A stretch of 64,000 nucleotides of DNA from Gracilariopsis chorda (lineage: Eukaryota > Rhodophyta > Florideophyceae > Gracilariales > Gracilariaceae), in the NCBI GenBank assembly GCA_003194525.1, contig NBIV01000086.1:186001-250000 (forward strand). Direction: 5' to 3'. Numbering within the stretch: the first letter of the stretch is position 1; the number at the start of each line of letters is the position of its first letter. Shown here in pieces: positions 32,823 to 43,730 of the stretch. Position numbers and translations under genes: made by a program. Below the pieces are notes generated by a model. It worked only from the letters and a program-made list of their open reading frames with translations, was not told the DNA's origin and did no database searches.

Positions 32823-34975
32823 CACCCAGTGACTGCATATAGTGTGGGCCACATTAAAACAGTACTCCAATTTGTTGAGATGGAAACAATATTTAATGTA
32901 GGCCACATCTATCACGGTTGCCACATTATTTTGGAACGAACGGATATAATGTAGGCTACATCAATTCAGTCCTGCACAATTAATGTGGGTTGAGAACAGT
33001 TCTCTCTGGCCACAATGACGGTATTCAAACTGTCTCAACGGGCTCTCCCAGAAACTGGCTGCGATGCTTTTTAACAATTTCCTGCAGCTTGGGGAAGAGC
33101 TGTCGTTCTTCCCACAAACCATTGACGTTCAAAGCAAGCCCAGTACGTATCATGACTTTGCGGGAGTATGAGAGTCCATCAGAATCTCTCTGCGAATTCA
33201 CATCTTGAACAGCGAGTTTTGCCAGTCGCAAAAAGAAGTACTTTCCGGGATTCTCCAGCTTCCCAGACTTCGACCACTTTCCGCTGTCAATCATTTCCAT
33301 TTTATGAGCCTCCCAACGCGTATTCCAAGCCTTCTTAATCTTCTGAATCACAAATGAATCCGCCGGCTGCACCAAATGAGTTGCGTTCTTCGGAAAGTAT
33401 CTAACGTCGGTGTTGATTTCCTTTATGGCCTCCTGGAGATCAGGTGTCATCGCGTGTCCGCTACAATTGTCGACATACAACACTCTTTTCCTGTTGTGCG
33501 GCAATTTTCGAATCACTCTCTCCTCCTTGAACCACTGTGGTATCACCGTTGTGTCCATCCAACCTTTTGGACCAGTTCGATACGCTACGCCTGGTACGTC
33601 ATCAGGAACATTTCGAACCGGATAGCTTCTTGCTTTGTTCTGGAATACCATGAACACCGGTTCAAGACGAGCATCACGTCCCCCGCTAATCCTTACAACC
33701 ATTGTCATTCCCTCTCCACCAGAAACAACATCCGCATACTTGACTTCACTCTCTCCACAGAAGCCAAGAGTCTCTCGATTATCTATGTTGATAACAAAGT
33801 GCGTTTCATCAGCATTTTCTACATTGTCTTCTTCCAACTCTCCACGTCGAAAGGCTCTGCACAAAACACCCAGATGATAAGCAACTTCCCTGTGAATGAA
33901 ATCTTCTTTCAGTGGCGACAGGAGATATTTTCCCGTCAGTGAGCGACTCACAATTCGGAAGCGATCGGTAAAGCCTTGTATCCATCGGCGATTAATGCAT
34001 TCAGAAATTGGTTTGTTGCAACTGTTCTCGATTTGCAAGCGACTGTATGCAGCATTTGCAGAATTTAAGACAAGGTTTATGGCAAGAGAATGCATCGTCT
34101 TCCAATTGAACTTGACCCCAAGACGGCGGAGGCGGTCGAACTCACTAACCATATCGCTCTGAAGTGCTTCAACCCATGGGCGGATGTTTCTTCCTCTTAC
34201 TTTCCTTGCTTTTAAATTTACTCTCTTCAGACCCTCATACGTATTTCTGGTGATTGAAGTTGTAAGATACCTGTCTGCATTTCCTTCTTCGCCGACAAAT
34301 TGGTGTCGGTTTCGCCAAAGCCGGCTTGCCTTCATCAAGTTTTCCTTCTGCGAGCTACGGAACAGATGTGGGAACTGTTTTACAGCCCTCGATGCAATAT
34401 GGTTTGATCCGGTTGCTTCTCGTTGTTCTATCATCCAGTGAACAATAGCTATGCGGTCTTTGATGGTCAGCACGTTGTGCAATTGATGTTTGTTGGCCGT
34501 GGATGCATCTTTCAGTGCACTCTCTTGTGGAGCATTTTGTTGAACATCTGTGTGTTCCCTTGGGGACAAGATTCTGCTGTTATCTGCTGTGCAATGATAT
34601 GACTGGTGCTGAAATGCTTCTAATACGGGCGACGCCGTGGTTGGAATCATTGGTCTTGTGCGAACAACGTCTGCTTGTTGCCCAAATTGTGTGTGGACTG
34701 CAGAATTCAAACCATGCGGTCTGATAGACGTTACGGTGAAGGTGCCTGCGCGGGAATTGTGATGAAAACTGGGTACTGTTTCGGTTGTTAGTGCGCATTT
34801 TCGCGCCAATACTCAGGGCCCGTTTTAACAAAATTAAATCCTGTGCAATCTTTATTAGTGTGGCCCACATTATATAGAACAGAAGCGCTTTGGGTGCAAC
34901 AAGATTTAATGTGGGCCACACTAAAAGACGTTGCCACACTAATTTCCCACCCACTTCATTTACGGTCACTGGGTG
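32823..34975 (-). mobile_element. Pogo-type DNA transposon (intact transposase)
   Basis: This 2,153-bp element is flanked by TA (32821-32822, 34976-34977), with inverted ends starting CACCCAGTGAC. Inside each end are several copies of a word like GTGTGGGCCACATTAA, in both orientations (left 32842-32985, right 34855-34940), probably transposase-binding sites. The single gene is open throughout, so this may be one of the youngest insertions in the window. Confidence 0.82.
33025..34809 (-). CDS. Pogo-type DDE transposase (DDE_1), apparently intact
   Basis: The 594-codon frame has no stops. The N-terminal 110 residues are poorly defined. Residues about 110-320 should hold the two helix-turn-helix DNA-binding units typical of CENP-B/pogo proteins, including the late RRWIQGFTDRFRIVSRSLTG segment. 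The DDE_1 catalytic domain follows. Its first Asp is in NADETHFVI, the second in VLYVDNCSGHAM, and the third acidic residue in THLVQPADSFVIQKIKKAW. All three are present with normal spacing. The enzyme would excise and reinsert the element at TA dinucleotides. Because residues and frame are intact, activity in recent time is possible. Confidence 0.88.
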   Translation of the reverse strand: MARKCALTTETVPSFHHNSRAGTFTVTSIRPHGLNSAVHTQFGQQADVVRTRPMIPTTASPVLEAFQHQSYHCTADNSRILSPREHTDVQQNAPQESALKDASTANKHQLHNVLTIKDRIAIVHWMIEQREATGSNHIASRAVKQFPHLFRSSQKENLMKASRLWRNRHQFVGEEGNADRYLTTSITRNTYEGLKRVNLKARKVRGRNIRPWVEALQSDMVSEFDRLRRLGVKFNWKTMHSLAINLVLNSANAAYSRLQIENSCNKPISECINRRWIQGFTDRFRIVSRSLTGKYLLSPLKEDFIHREVAYHLGVLCRAFRRGELEEDNVENADETHFVINIDNRETLGFCGESEVKYADVVSGGEGMTMVVRISGGRDARLEPVFMVFQNKARSYPVRNVPDDVPGVAYRTGPKGWMDTTVIPQWFKEERVIRKLPHNRKRVLYVDNCSGHAMTPDLQEAIKEINTDVRYFPKNATHLVQPADSFVIQKIKKAWNTRWEAHKMEMIDSGKWSKSGKLENPGKYFFLRLAKLAVQDVNSQRDSDGLSYSRKVMIRTGLALNVNGLWEERQLFPKLQEIVKKHRSQFLGEPVETV

Positions 34976-35380
34976 TAGTGCTAAAATGACTGCAGTGCCA
35001 GGCACCTGGCAGCTGTAACAGTGAATATGCAGCAGCATCCAATGAGCTCTGAGCTTTGCTGCTGCTGCTCCTGCTAAATGTTTGAATAGGTGGGGACGCA
35101 ATGCGCCAAAGTAGAAATTGCATACACTGCAGAAGGCGTGCACGGAAATTTTTGGGCGCAACGCTTCCTGTCAAAGAAAAGCACCCTTTTCAAACACTAG
35201 CAAATCATTAAAATTGCGGGGTTTTAAGACAAAAGAAAGCAACCTCTAGCCGCAGACTGCGCTGGGCAGTGCTGTAGAGAAGTGATAAAAAGCGATTAGA
35301 AGAAAAACAAAGGGTACACTAAGCAAAATCAAAAAGCACGTATTTCAATTCAATGAATAAAGAACGCAAAAAATATAATT

Positions 35381-37798
35381 ATCAATATGGAGGGATGAAG
35401 AACTAAGTAGCTGCAGAGAGCACTAGCTGGCGCTGGCCACAGGCATGATAAAACTTGTGTGCGCATTCACAGATGTAACCTGCAGGTCATGCAGGAGCAG
35501 CACATAATCTTTCTTTCAAACATGACACAATGCAACTTGAAACTGACCCACGCAGAAGAAATAAAATTGCACATCCACAACAAATCCATCAAAGGTTTTT
35601 TCTTGTTTCTTGTGAGCAGTAGCTGCAAATATGAGATGAATGGGGAACTAACTTCCAATCATGCAAGTTTCTGTGAAATAAAACTCGAATTTGATATGTT
35701 GTAGAAGCTGTCGTTCCAAAATTTGTCCGTCTTTGTCAAAGCAAGCCCTCTGCATCGTTAAGTGATCGGCACGCTTGACTAAAGACCGTTTTGCGTTGAA
35801 ACCAGTGAGATACAGCACGTTCTACATTACCATAACTGGCACACTGATTTTCAAGTCCAAGTTATGAGGCCGGACTTCAATAGGCGCATAATGATATGCA
35901 ACCTCGGGAACCATAGTACTGGCGAATTCAGACTGTGGGTTCTATCCACCATCAGGTTGCACATTTGTTGCTGACGGAAGAGTGAAGCGCTCACCAGCAA
36001 CCAGATCTAGCGCTGCCGCATTATGTCCGTCGACCAACTGGTTTGTCGAGGCAATGAAAATTTTGCTGAGATCCACGTTTTACTTGCGTCGTGTTGTGAG
36101 CCACTTCCACAGGAATTGATAGGCGGTTTGCATGGCACCGGTAGATTTTAGTAGTTATTGAGCGTTGTTGGATATTGTTTTGCGTGCAATGGAACGTAAC
36201 AGCGACGAAAATACCAGATCATTGGCTTGGCGTACTTGTTCGGTGAGATTTAGCACTTTCACCGAGCACAATCTCCACAGAGCACTCTTACACGGCAATA
36301 ACTCGAGATGTTTTGTGTACAAGCGTCTTAAATGTCTACTTGGCTCGGCCTCCATGTACACCCGTGGCACCATTGGAAGCAGCTGGGAGTAGTTGTCGGA
36401 TACAATGGTGGTCAAGCCTCCAAACGTAGGTGGGTTTTCCATTCCACTGCAGCAAATATCTTTGAGCAATTCATCCATGAGTTCAAAGAGCTTTCGTGGG
36501 AACATGGACCCCTCATCCAATACGAGCAGTTGTATTTAGCGTAGCAGTTCTGCACGTTGAGATCGGGGACCGTACTTTGAAAAAGTGGCTGTAGTGCTCC
36601 TTGTGCTGTCCCGATCAGCTACAACAAGTCCGAGCAAGCTATGTAACGTGTGGCCACCTTCGTATAACGACGCTGCAATGCCTGTTGTAACAGTTATTTT
36701 GGAGAGCATTCCTTCAGACTCAGCGATATCACGAAGGAGGTTGAGCACGTATGCCTTTTCGGTTGCTGTGGATCCCTGCACAAGGAACACGTTTCCAGGA
36801 ATCCTTGTTTGCTCTTGCAGCGCCTGCCGTTGTTAAAATGCGGCAGTGACGTTGTCAATGACTTGTCTTTGGCGAGTTTTTAAGGTGGCGTACCTTGACT
36901 GAAACGTTGACAAATTTCGCACCACTCGCGCGTTTCGAGTTGTTGTAGCTCGATTCGCCTCAGTCAATGCTGCATGGTTCTGCTGTAGGTGTTGGGAGAA
37001 GAAGCTGTGATCGCGAAGCAGTCTTCCTCCGTGTCGGTCTGAGATCTCCATCACACGTTGAAACATTTCTTGCTTTCGTTGCTGTTCATCTCCTGTATGT
37101 ATGTCGCTACAAAGCACCTTCCAGTTTTCGCTGGCCATTTTCTCTGGGTCTGCGCCTTGTTGGTATAGTGTCACAACCAGACGTCGTAGCTCGGAGGGCG
37201 TACTGTAGATATGCACTGCTTCTTGGAATGCAATATCAAACTCGGATCCGTCCGCGAGCAGTCCGCTTACAATCGCAGTTTCACGATACGTTCCATACTG
37301 GTGTCCGTTGAATGTACTTGCGTCTTCATAAGAGCTCGAGCCGTGATTCATGAGCAGCAAGCGCAGAGCAAAGAGCTCAATGTTGGACCATGAAACATTT
37401 CTGATCCTTGAGACGCACCGCTCGTCTTCCCTGCGCTCTACAACGTACATGAGCGGATCGGAGTCGTCTGTGGGCACCTGAGTGCTCTCTTCGTCGTATT
37501 GGCTAAGCATGCAGGCTGTAACGGTGCGATACATTCGAACTTTTTCAAAGTAGGAAAGGTAGTCGAGGTTTGCATATGCTTCGGGCCTTGCAAAGTATCT
37601 CTCCAACGTTGACGGTAGCGATGCGGAATGGACTTGATTTAGACGTCTGAGCAGAAAAATTCGCTCTCCTTCCAAGTAAATGGCCAGTCGCTCTACTTTT
37701 GGTACGATGTCAACATGTCGAAACTCGAAAATTCTCCAAGCTGCATTGACGGGGCACACCACAAGCGCTCGCATGTATGCACGAATGTCGTTCTGCAC
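35381..37798 (-). pseudogene. Helitron H2 inter-domain region and Pif1-type helicase, broken
   Basis: From 37798 a 321-codon frame runs through the segment between Rep and helicase without the stop and frameshift present in H1 and H3, reading continuously across KMASENWKVLC. The Walker A site is altered to GSTATEKAYVL near 36770, removing the invariant Gly and Lys-Thr pattern. A GDYSQ-type block reads SDNYSQLLPMVP. The final third (35.4-36.15 kb) is recognisable only by nucleotide similarity to H3 and contains many stops. Confidence 0.78.
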
Positions 37799-39378
37799 CT
37801 GTGGCTCTTGTTGCTGCTAATTCTGTGTGCCTGTGTCATTAGCACCACTCTCATTGAGCACCACCTCCTGAGCTTTGGCTGCTTAAACGCGTAATTCATC
37901 AGATAAGCCACTGCACCCCCTTCTTGGGTGCGTTCTATGTTAATATGAGAGCAGTACTTCTTGGTCAGAGTTGGGTTGTACAGCACAATCTTGAGGTCAC
38001 GTTGCCTTCTTCTGCGGTAGACAACGCGATTCGTGCCTTCTTCAATGTACGTCTCCGGCACAATCATGTTGCGGTCTTATCCAAACTTGCACCGCCCAGC
38101 GCGATTACGGCAAGGGGGATAGTGGTGGTGCCTGTGCATGGAACGAATGACAGCACGCAACGCTTCGTCCTCTCCTGGAAGGAGAAGTTGTGCACGAATC
38201 AGCTCGTTGATCACATCAACGTCTTCAATCACGCCTCCATCGAGCCACGCGAAGATGTGGTGATGAGGCACATTCCCCTCTTGAAACTCGAGCTTTGATG
38301 CAAGCCCCAGGCACTTAAATCCAAAGATGTGCTCCAAGGATTTCTCTAAGTCCTTCATGAAGTCGTTTTTGTACTGGTTGTACACCCTTCCAATCAGATC
38401 CGGTCAGTCAAACGGTCGAGGGGGGTTACTCTGTGCCGTAAATGCGCTCCGATTGTTGGTATCCATACCAATGCGCTGGATGTCCTTTCTCCAGATGTTC
38501 ATGGTGGTTTTAATGAAAAGAGAAGGCGGTCCTCTCTGCGCTACGATCGCCTGTACATCCATTCGCTTGTTATTCCAGTACGCTGCTGAGCTGACCAAGT
38601 CATCGGGCAGAAATATACGTCCCATTTGTGCGAACTGTGATGGTGACACATGACCTGATTGCTGTTGGGCCTGCCGGATCTCTTGCTCTTGTGCAATACT
38701 TGCCTGTTGTTCTCTCTTCAGGAAACGTAGTTGCATTTCCTCAATGTTTTTGTGCGTGCGGAGCATCCACATCTGCATCAACAGTCCACTATTTAGGAGG
38801 ATTTTGTCTGAGTACAGACGTCGCTTTGCGTTCTCAGCACAGGTGAGCTTTCAGAGCTTCCAATCGTTGACGCTGAGACCTGACCTTTGCTGTATGGAGT
38901 TCCTTGCATCCAGAAACAGGGCGATGTTAAACAGTTCTTGCTGATCATCGTACGGGTAGAGAAGAGGGAAAGTGGCATTTTCTGCAAGTTTGAATGCCGG
39001 TTTTAGAAGTAGGTACCGCACTTGCGCATTGTTTGGGGCATTTGCAGTCGCCCCTGCTCCAGCAGCAGCAGCACTCGTCACTGCAGCGTGCTCTTTGGTT
39101 ACCATTTATTCTACCAAGCGCGGTACTTGAGACTCCACTTGATACAGGCCAGTTGGATTCACGACGAGCGTTCTCATCATGGTTGGCCCGCCACCAGGAA
39201 CATCTTCAGGGAGAGGGCCAGCACCTGCGTGCGGAGCACTGACTGTGGCACTGGTTCCTTCGTAACCACGTACGACTACTCCCTCTTCTGCTGCCTGCAT
39301 GCTGATATCGACGGCGGTATCTGCATTATGTTGTTGTTTTTGCGTGCTAAGCATGGATCGGTACCGCTCGCGCACCAT
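37693..39378 (-). pseudogene. Helitron H2 Rep, broken
   Basis: It carries the HUH motif as NVPHHHIFAWLDGG near 38245 and the tyrosine motif as AVAYLMNYAFKQP near 37890, where the usual Lys between the tyrosines has become Asn. It shares the TGA in PFD-x-PDL (38404-38406) with H1 and H3, and the TAA after LVE (39106-39108) with H3. Unlike those copies it keeps Arg in FEFRHV. Further frameshifts lie near 38070, 38800 and 38850. Confidence 0.78.
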
Positions 39379-40790
39379 CTATGGCTTGGGCTGGATCACA
39401 TCGTAAAACTTGGGCACGATATCTCGTACGTTGATATCTTGAATTAACGCACGAAAATTGGCACGCGCATATTGAGAGGGATCCAAGGAAGGCGGACCGG
39501 TACCCCACAGAAAGCTGTAGCGCATGTTGTTCTGGTTCTGCGTGGGCAGAGCGAGAGCTGCGTTGCCCTCAAGTCTGAGAAAGGAGGGACTGCCTGCCGT
39601 CACATACGACATGTACATGAACGCTTGCGTCGTCGCGAAGAGCATATTCAAGTTGAGGAAATGGCTGTTGAAGGCTCTCAGGCTATAAAGATTGCGAACC
39701 AACTCACTGCTATGCCTTCTGCAGAACTTGACGCCCCATGCTGACATTCTTTTAATTCCAGAGCACACTCCAGTGACCTCTGTTCCAAGAAAAACACAAC
39801 CACAATACATGCAGCTATGAATTTTCAATGTCCAGTCCGCGTACGGGCAGGAGGAGAGCGTGTGTGAGTGTTCGCCGCATCTTCTGCATCGCCTTTGACC
39901 TGCAGTGGGAAGCGTCTCAAACTCCGGCACGCTTGCATGGATGGCCGTATCATTCCTCGCTTGAGCTGCCACGGAATCCCAAGCGTAGTACACGCGATAG
40001 AGTCCTCGATCAGGACGCCCAGCACAGTGCATGACCATCGTATCAAGCTGTCGCTGTGGTTGAGGCTGCGGCTGGTGTGTTGTAGCCGGTGTGATTTCAT
40101 CCGCTTCCACCTCCATCGGAATGGACATCTGTTGTTCTTCCTGTTCAGCTTGTGGCAACGCAGGCTGCGGCGGCGGGTGTGAGGGAGCTGGGGTGATCTC
40201 ATCCTCTTCCACTTCCATCGGGACTGGCATCTGCTCTTCCTCTTGTTCAGCTTGTGGCAGAGCAGGGTGCTGTGGTGGCGGTGGCTGTGAGGGAGCAGGG
40301 ATGATCTCATCCTCTTCCACTTCCATCGCAACAGGCATCTGTTCTGAGGCATCGTTGGGAGAGGGGGAGGCATCGGAGGCGGTGGGATGTGACTTGGAAG
40401 GCCTCTCACAAACTCCAGAAATCCAGGAATTGGGCACGATGTTGGTAGATCTGTGGCAGCTGACCCACTGGCTCCAGTGGCGCTTTTGCTAGCTGCTGCT
40501 GCAACCGAAGTAGGTGCAGGAGTAATTTTGTCTTCTTCAACCGCTGGAACAATAGGTCCTTGAACGTGGGCTCCGCTCTCATTTACTCCCAACTCATCTG
40601 GAGCTGGAGGCGCTGGTGCTCTTCGGGGTCTTCCAGCTCCTGCCCGTGCTCCACCACTGCCGACGCGACGACCACCAGCGTTTTGCCTTGAACACCCTGA
40701 GTTCAACCTGGCACCTCCAGAATTGTCTCTGGCACCTCCCGAGTTAGATCGGACGCCACCAGAGGTCAGACGTCGCCCTCCTCTCGTCAT
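39379..40790 (-). pseudogene. Helitron H2 N-terminal region, broken
   Basis: The start is MTRGGRRLTSGG at 40790. About seven glycine-rich heptads, three PMEVEEDEI units and the zinc-finger domain (RCRRCGEHSHTLSSCPY, then HSCMYCGCVFLGTE) are visible. One frameshift near 40380-40430 splits it into two overlapping frames, of which 39379-40437 is open for 352 codons. A TAG at 39379-39381 separates it from the continuing frame. Confidence 0.75.
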
Positions 40791-41980
40791 TTCAATTTGC
40801 CAAAGAAAAGAAAAAACAATTCTATGTTTTTAAACTATTAAAGAATTTGCCAGAGTTCCAGAATAATGCCCAATAAAACACAAAGTTGAAAGTGAAAAAA
40901 TGGTTGCACTTTGTTGCGTTGCATTCACCGGGCCTAGTAGCATGCAGCAATTAAAAAACATTGCTGCAAGGCTTATATTTACCCGATGCAGTCGTGCGCA
41001 GCACAGGGACTCTCGAACCACTCCTGTTGGATTATAACGGGCGGAGTGAGCCCAGCCGGTTTTCAAGCCGTTTGATGTTTAACCCGCGTCCGGTTGTAAG
41101 GATTGGTCTGCCTTACTCACACACCGAAGTGTGCTTTCCGGCCGCAAGAGGTACAACATGGCGGCCGCCCCGGACCCTGCACAGCAAGCTGGTATTAGGT
41201 CTGGTAAACCCTCAGACTTCCTGATCGTCGTCAAACGACCAGTATACCACAGGGGAGCACCTGACCTTTCCCAGATCCGTGGTACTTAGTGGGTTACTAT
41301 TGTGGCGACCTGCACACGAGCTCGGCCTTGCCTACGTCCCAGGCCAGCAACCAGTGCCCACAGTAGCAAAAGGTTACGACACTGCGCTATTGGCCAAGCG
41401 TGAATGGGATGGAAAATAGTGGTTAGGGTCAGCAAGCGAGATGCATTTGGCACTGCGCCAGTGTAGTATATACCTCTGTTGCAGGCATGTCTGCAATGAA
41501 ACTTCAGTATACACTGCACAGGCGCAGTGCAATTTGCCACGTGTTGGAATGAACCGCTGGGTTTTTGCTGCTGAGTGGCTGGAACTGCAATTTGATTGTA
41601 TTGCAAGCCATTCAGCAGCCATTGTACAGTCAACATGCAGCAGCAGCAGCTATTTAACCGAACGCTTTGCTGCTGCTGCTGCTGCTAAAGTTTTTAGATG
41701 GTAGGGAGGCGTTGCGCCAAATGGGCGTTTTGCATGCGCAAACGGGGGCGTGCAAAGCGAATTTGTGGCGCAACGCCTCCCGTCAGTCAACAACACCCCC
41801 TCATACATGAGCAAATCATTAAGAGGGGGGGTGTTGAGACAAGAGGAAGCGACCTTCGGCCGCGATGCGCGCTGCGATGGAGGAGTGATAAACAGCGGTG
41901 AGAAGAAAAAAAGGGTGGAGAAAGCAAAAGCAGAAAAGCAAGTAGTTTAATTCAATGAATGAAAAGCGCAAGAAATATGA

Positions 41981-43693
41981 TTATGGTTGTGGAGGGATGC
42001 AGAACTGAATGGCTTCAGGCAGCACTGGTTTGACGATGGGCACAGTCATGAGATGAATTGTGTGCGCATTTGTGGATGTAAGCTGCAGGTCATGCAGGAG
42101 TAGCACATGGTCGTTCCGTCGAACTCGCGACAATGCGACATACAACTGACCGGCGCAGAAGAAATTGGATCGTACATTCACAACCAAGCCATCCAAGGTT
42201 TTTCCCTTTCCTTTATGAACTGTATCTGCAAACGCAAGAAGAATGGGGAACTGCCTTCGAGTCATGCGAATGTCTGCGAAAGAAAACTCGATGTCGATAC
42301 GATGCAGGAGCTGTCGTTCGAGCACCTGTCTGTTCTCGTCGAATCGAGCCACCTGCATCGTAAATTGATCGACACGCGCGACCACGAACAGCTTTCCGTT
42401 CACCACAGCGGGATGCAGCACGTTCCGAATGACCATAACTGGCACATCAATCTTCAAGTCCAAGGTATGAGGCGGTACTCCAGTAGGCGCATACTGATAT
42501 GCAAACTCGGGGACGATAGAACTGGCGAAGTCAAACTCTGGATTCTATCCACGATCAGGTTGTAGCGTCGTAGCTGACGGAAGAGTGAAGCGTTCACCAG
42601 GAAATAGATCTAGCACTGCCGCATTGTGTTCGTCAACCAACTGGTTTGTGGAGGCAATGAGCATTTTGCTGAGATCCACATCCTCCTTGCGTCGTGTTGT
42701 GAGCCACTTCCACAGGAATTGGTAGGCGGTTTGCATGCCACCGGTAGATCTGAGTGGTAGTGGAGCGTTGTTGGATATTGTGTTGCGTGCAATGGAACGT
42801 AACAGCGATGAAAATGCCGGATCATCCGCTTGGCGTACTTGTTCCGTGAGGTACAGCACTTGAACCGAGCACAATGTCCACAGATCACTCTTCCACGGCA
42901 ATTCGTTGAGAATGTTTGTGTACACCCGTCTCACATTTCCACTTGGCTCGGCCTCCATGTACACCTGCGGCACCACTGAAAGCAGCTGGGAGTAGTCGCC
43001 CGATAGAATGATGGTCAAGCCCCCAAACGGTGGCGGGTTTTCCATTCCACTGCAGCGAAGATCTTTGAACAACGCATCCATGAGTTCGAAAACCTTTCGT
43101 AAGAGCATGTACGCCTCATCCAAGACGAGCAGTTGTATTTCGCGTAGCAGTTCTGCACGTTGAGATCGGGGACTGTACTTTGACAAAGTGGCTGTAGTGC
43201 TGCTTGTGTTGTCCCTCTCAGCTACACCGAGTCCAAGCAGGCTATGTAAAGTGCGGCCACCTTCGTACAACGAAGCTGCAATGCCTGTTGTAGCAGTCAT
43301 TTCAGAGAGCATTCCATCCGACTCAACAATATCACGAAGGAGGTTGAGCACGTATGTCTTTCCAGTTCCTGCAGATCCTTGCACAAAGAACACGTTTCCA
43401 GGAGTACTTGTTCGCTCCTGCAGCGCCTGTCGTTGTTGCAATGCGGCAATGACAGTGTCAATGACTTGTCTTTGGCGAGGTTTTAAGTTGGCGTACCTTG
43501 ACTGCAAAGTTGACGAATTTCGCACCACTCGCGCGTTTAGAGTTGTTGTAGCTCGATTCGCCTCAGTCAATGCTGTATGATCCTGCTGTAGGTGTTGGGA
43601 GAAGAAGCTGTGATCGCGAATCAGTCGCCCACCGTGACGGTCTGAGATCTCCACCACACGTCGATACCATTTCTTGCTTTCTTTGCTGCTCAT
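41981..43693 (-). pseudogene. Helitron H3 Pif1-type helicase, one internal stop
   Basis: From MSSKESKKWYRR (43693) the frame is open for 382 codons. It contains Walker A GSAGTGKTYVL, motif Ia-like TATTGIAASLYEGG, Walker B-like LLVLDEAYML, and GDYSQLLSVVP. A single TAG after QPDRG (Gln in H1, a CAG-to-TAG change) interrupts it. The rest, open from 42463 to 41981, contains the late helicase motif CAGQLYVALSRVRR and ends FCIPPQP. All ATPase motifs are intact, so this is the best candidate donor of helicase among the three copies. Confidence 0.85.
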
Positions 43694-43730
43694 CTCCTGT
43701 ATGTATGTCGCTACATAGCGCCTCCCAGTT

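Larger units (their letters stand above)
32590..35199 (-). mobile_element. Short non-autonomous Helitron split by a pogo element
   Basis: The 3' hairpin GCGGCC-TTC-GGCCGC lies at 32597-32611, and the degenerate 5' hairpin (GCGTTGCGCCC on minus) near 35150. The CAG/CTG block is at about 35055-35075. Removing the TA-flanked pogo element (32823-34975) leaves about 0.45 kb of non-coding sequence, like the copy at 14969. It sits head to tail behind H2. Confidence 0.65.
35205..41806 (-). mobile_element. Helitron copy H2 (autonomous-type, decayed)
   Basis: Minus orientation, about 6.6 kb, with the 5' hairpin at 41705-41780 and CAG/CTG block at 41637-41692. The coding region is 40790-35381. Its 5' end touches the 3' end of H3 within about 10 bp, and its 3' end touches the short copy 32590-35199, forming a head-to-tail series of three. 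H2 is the most eroded at its helicase end. Confidence 0.85.
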
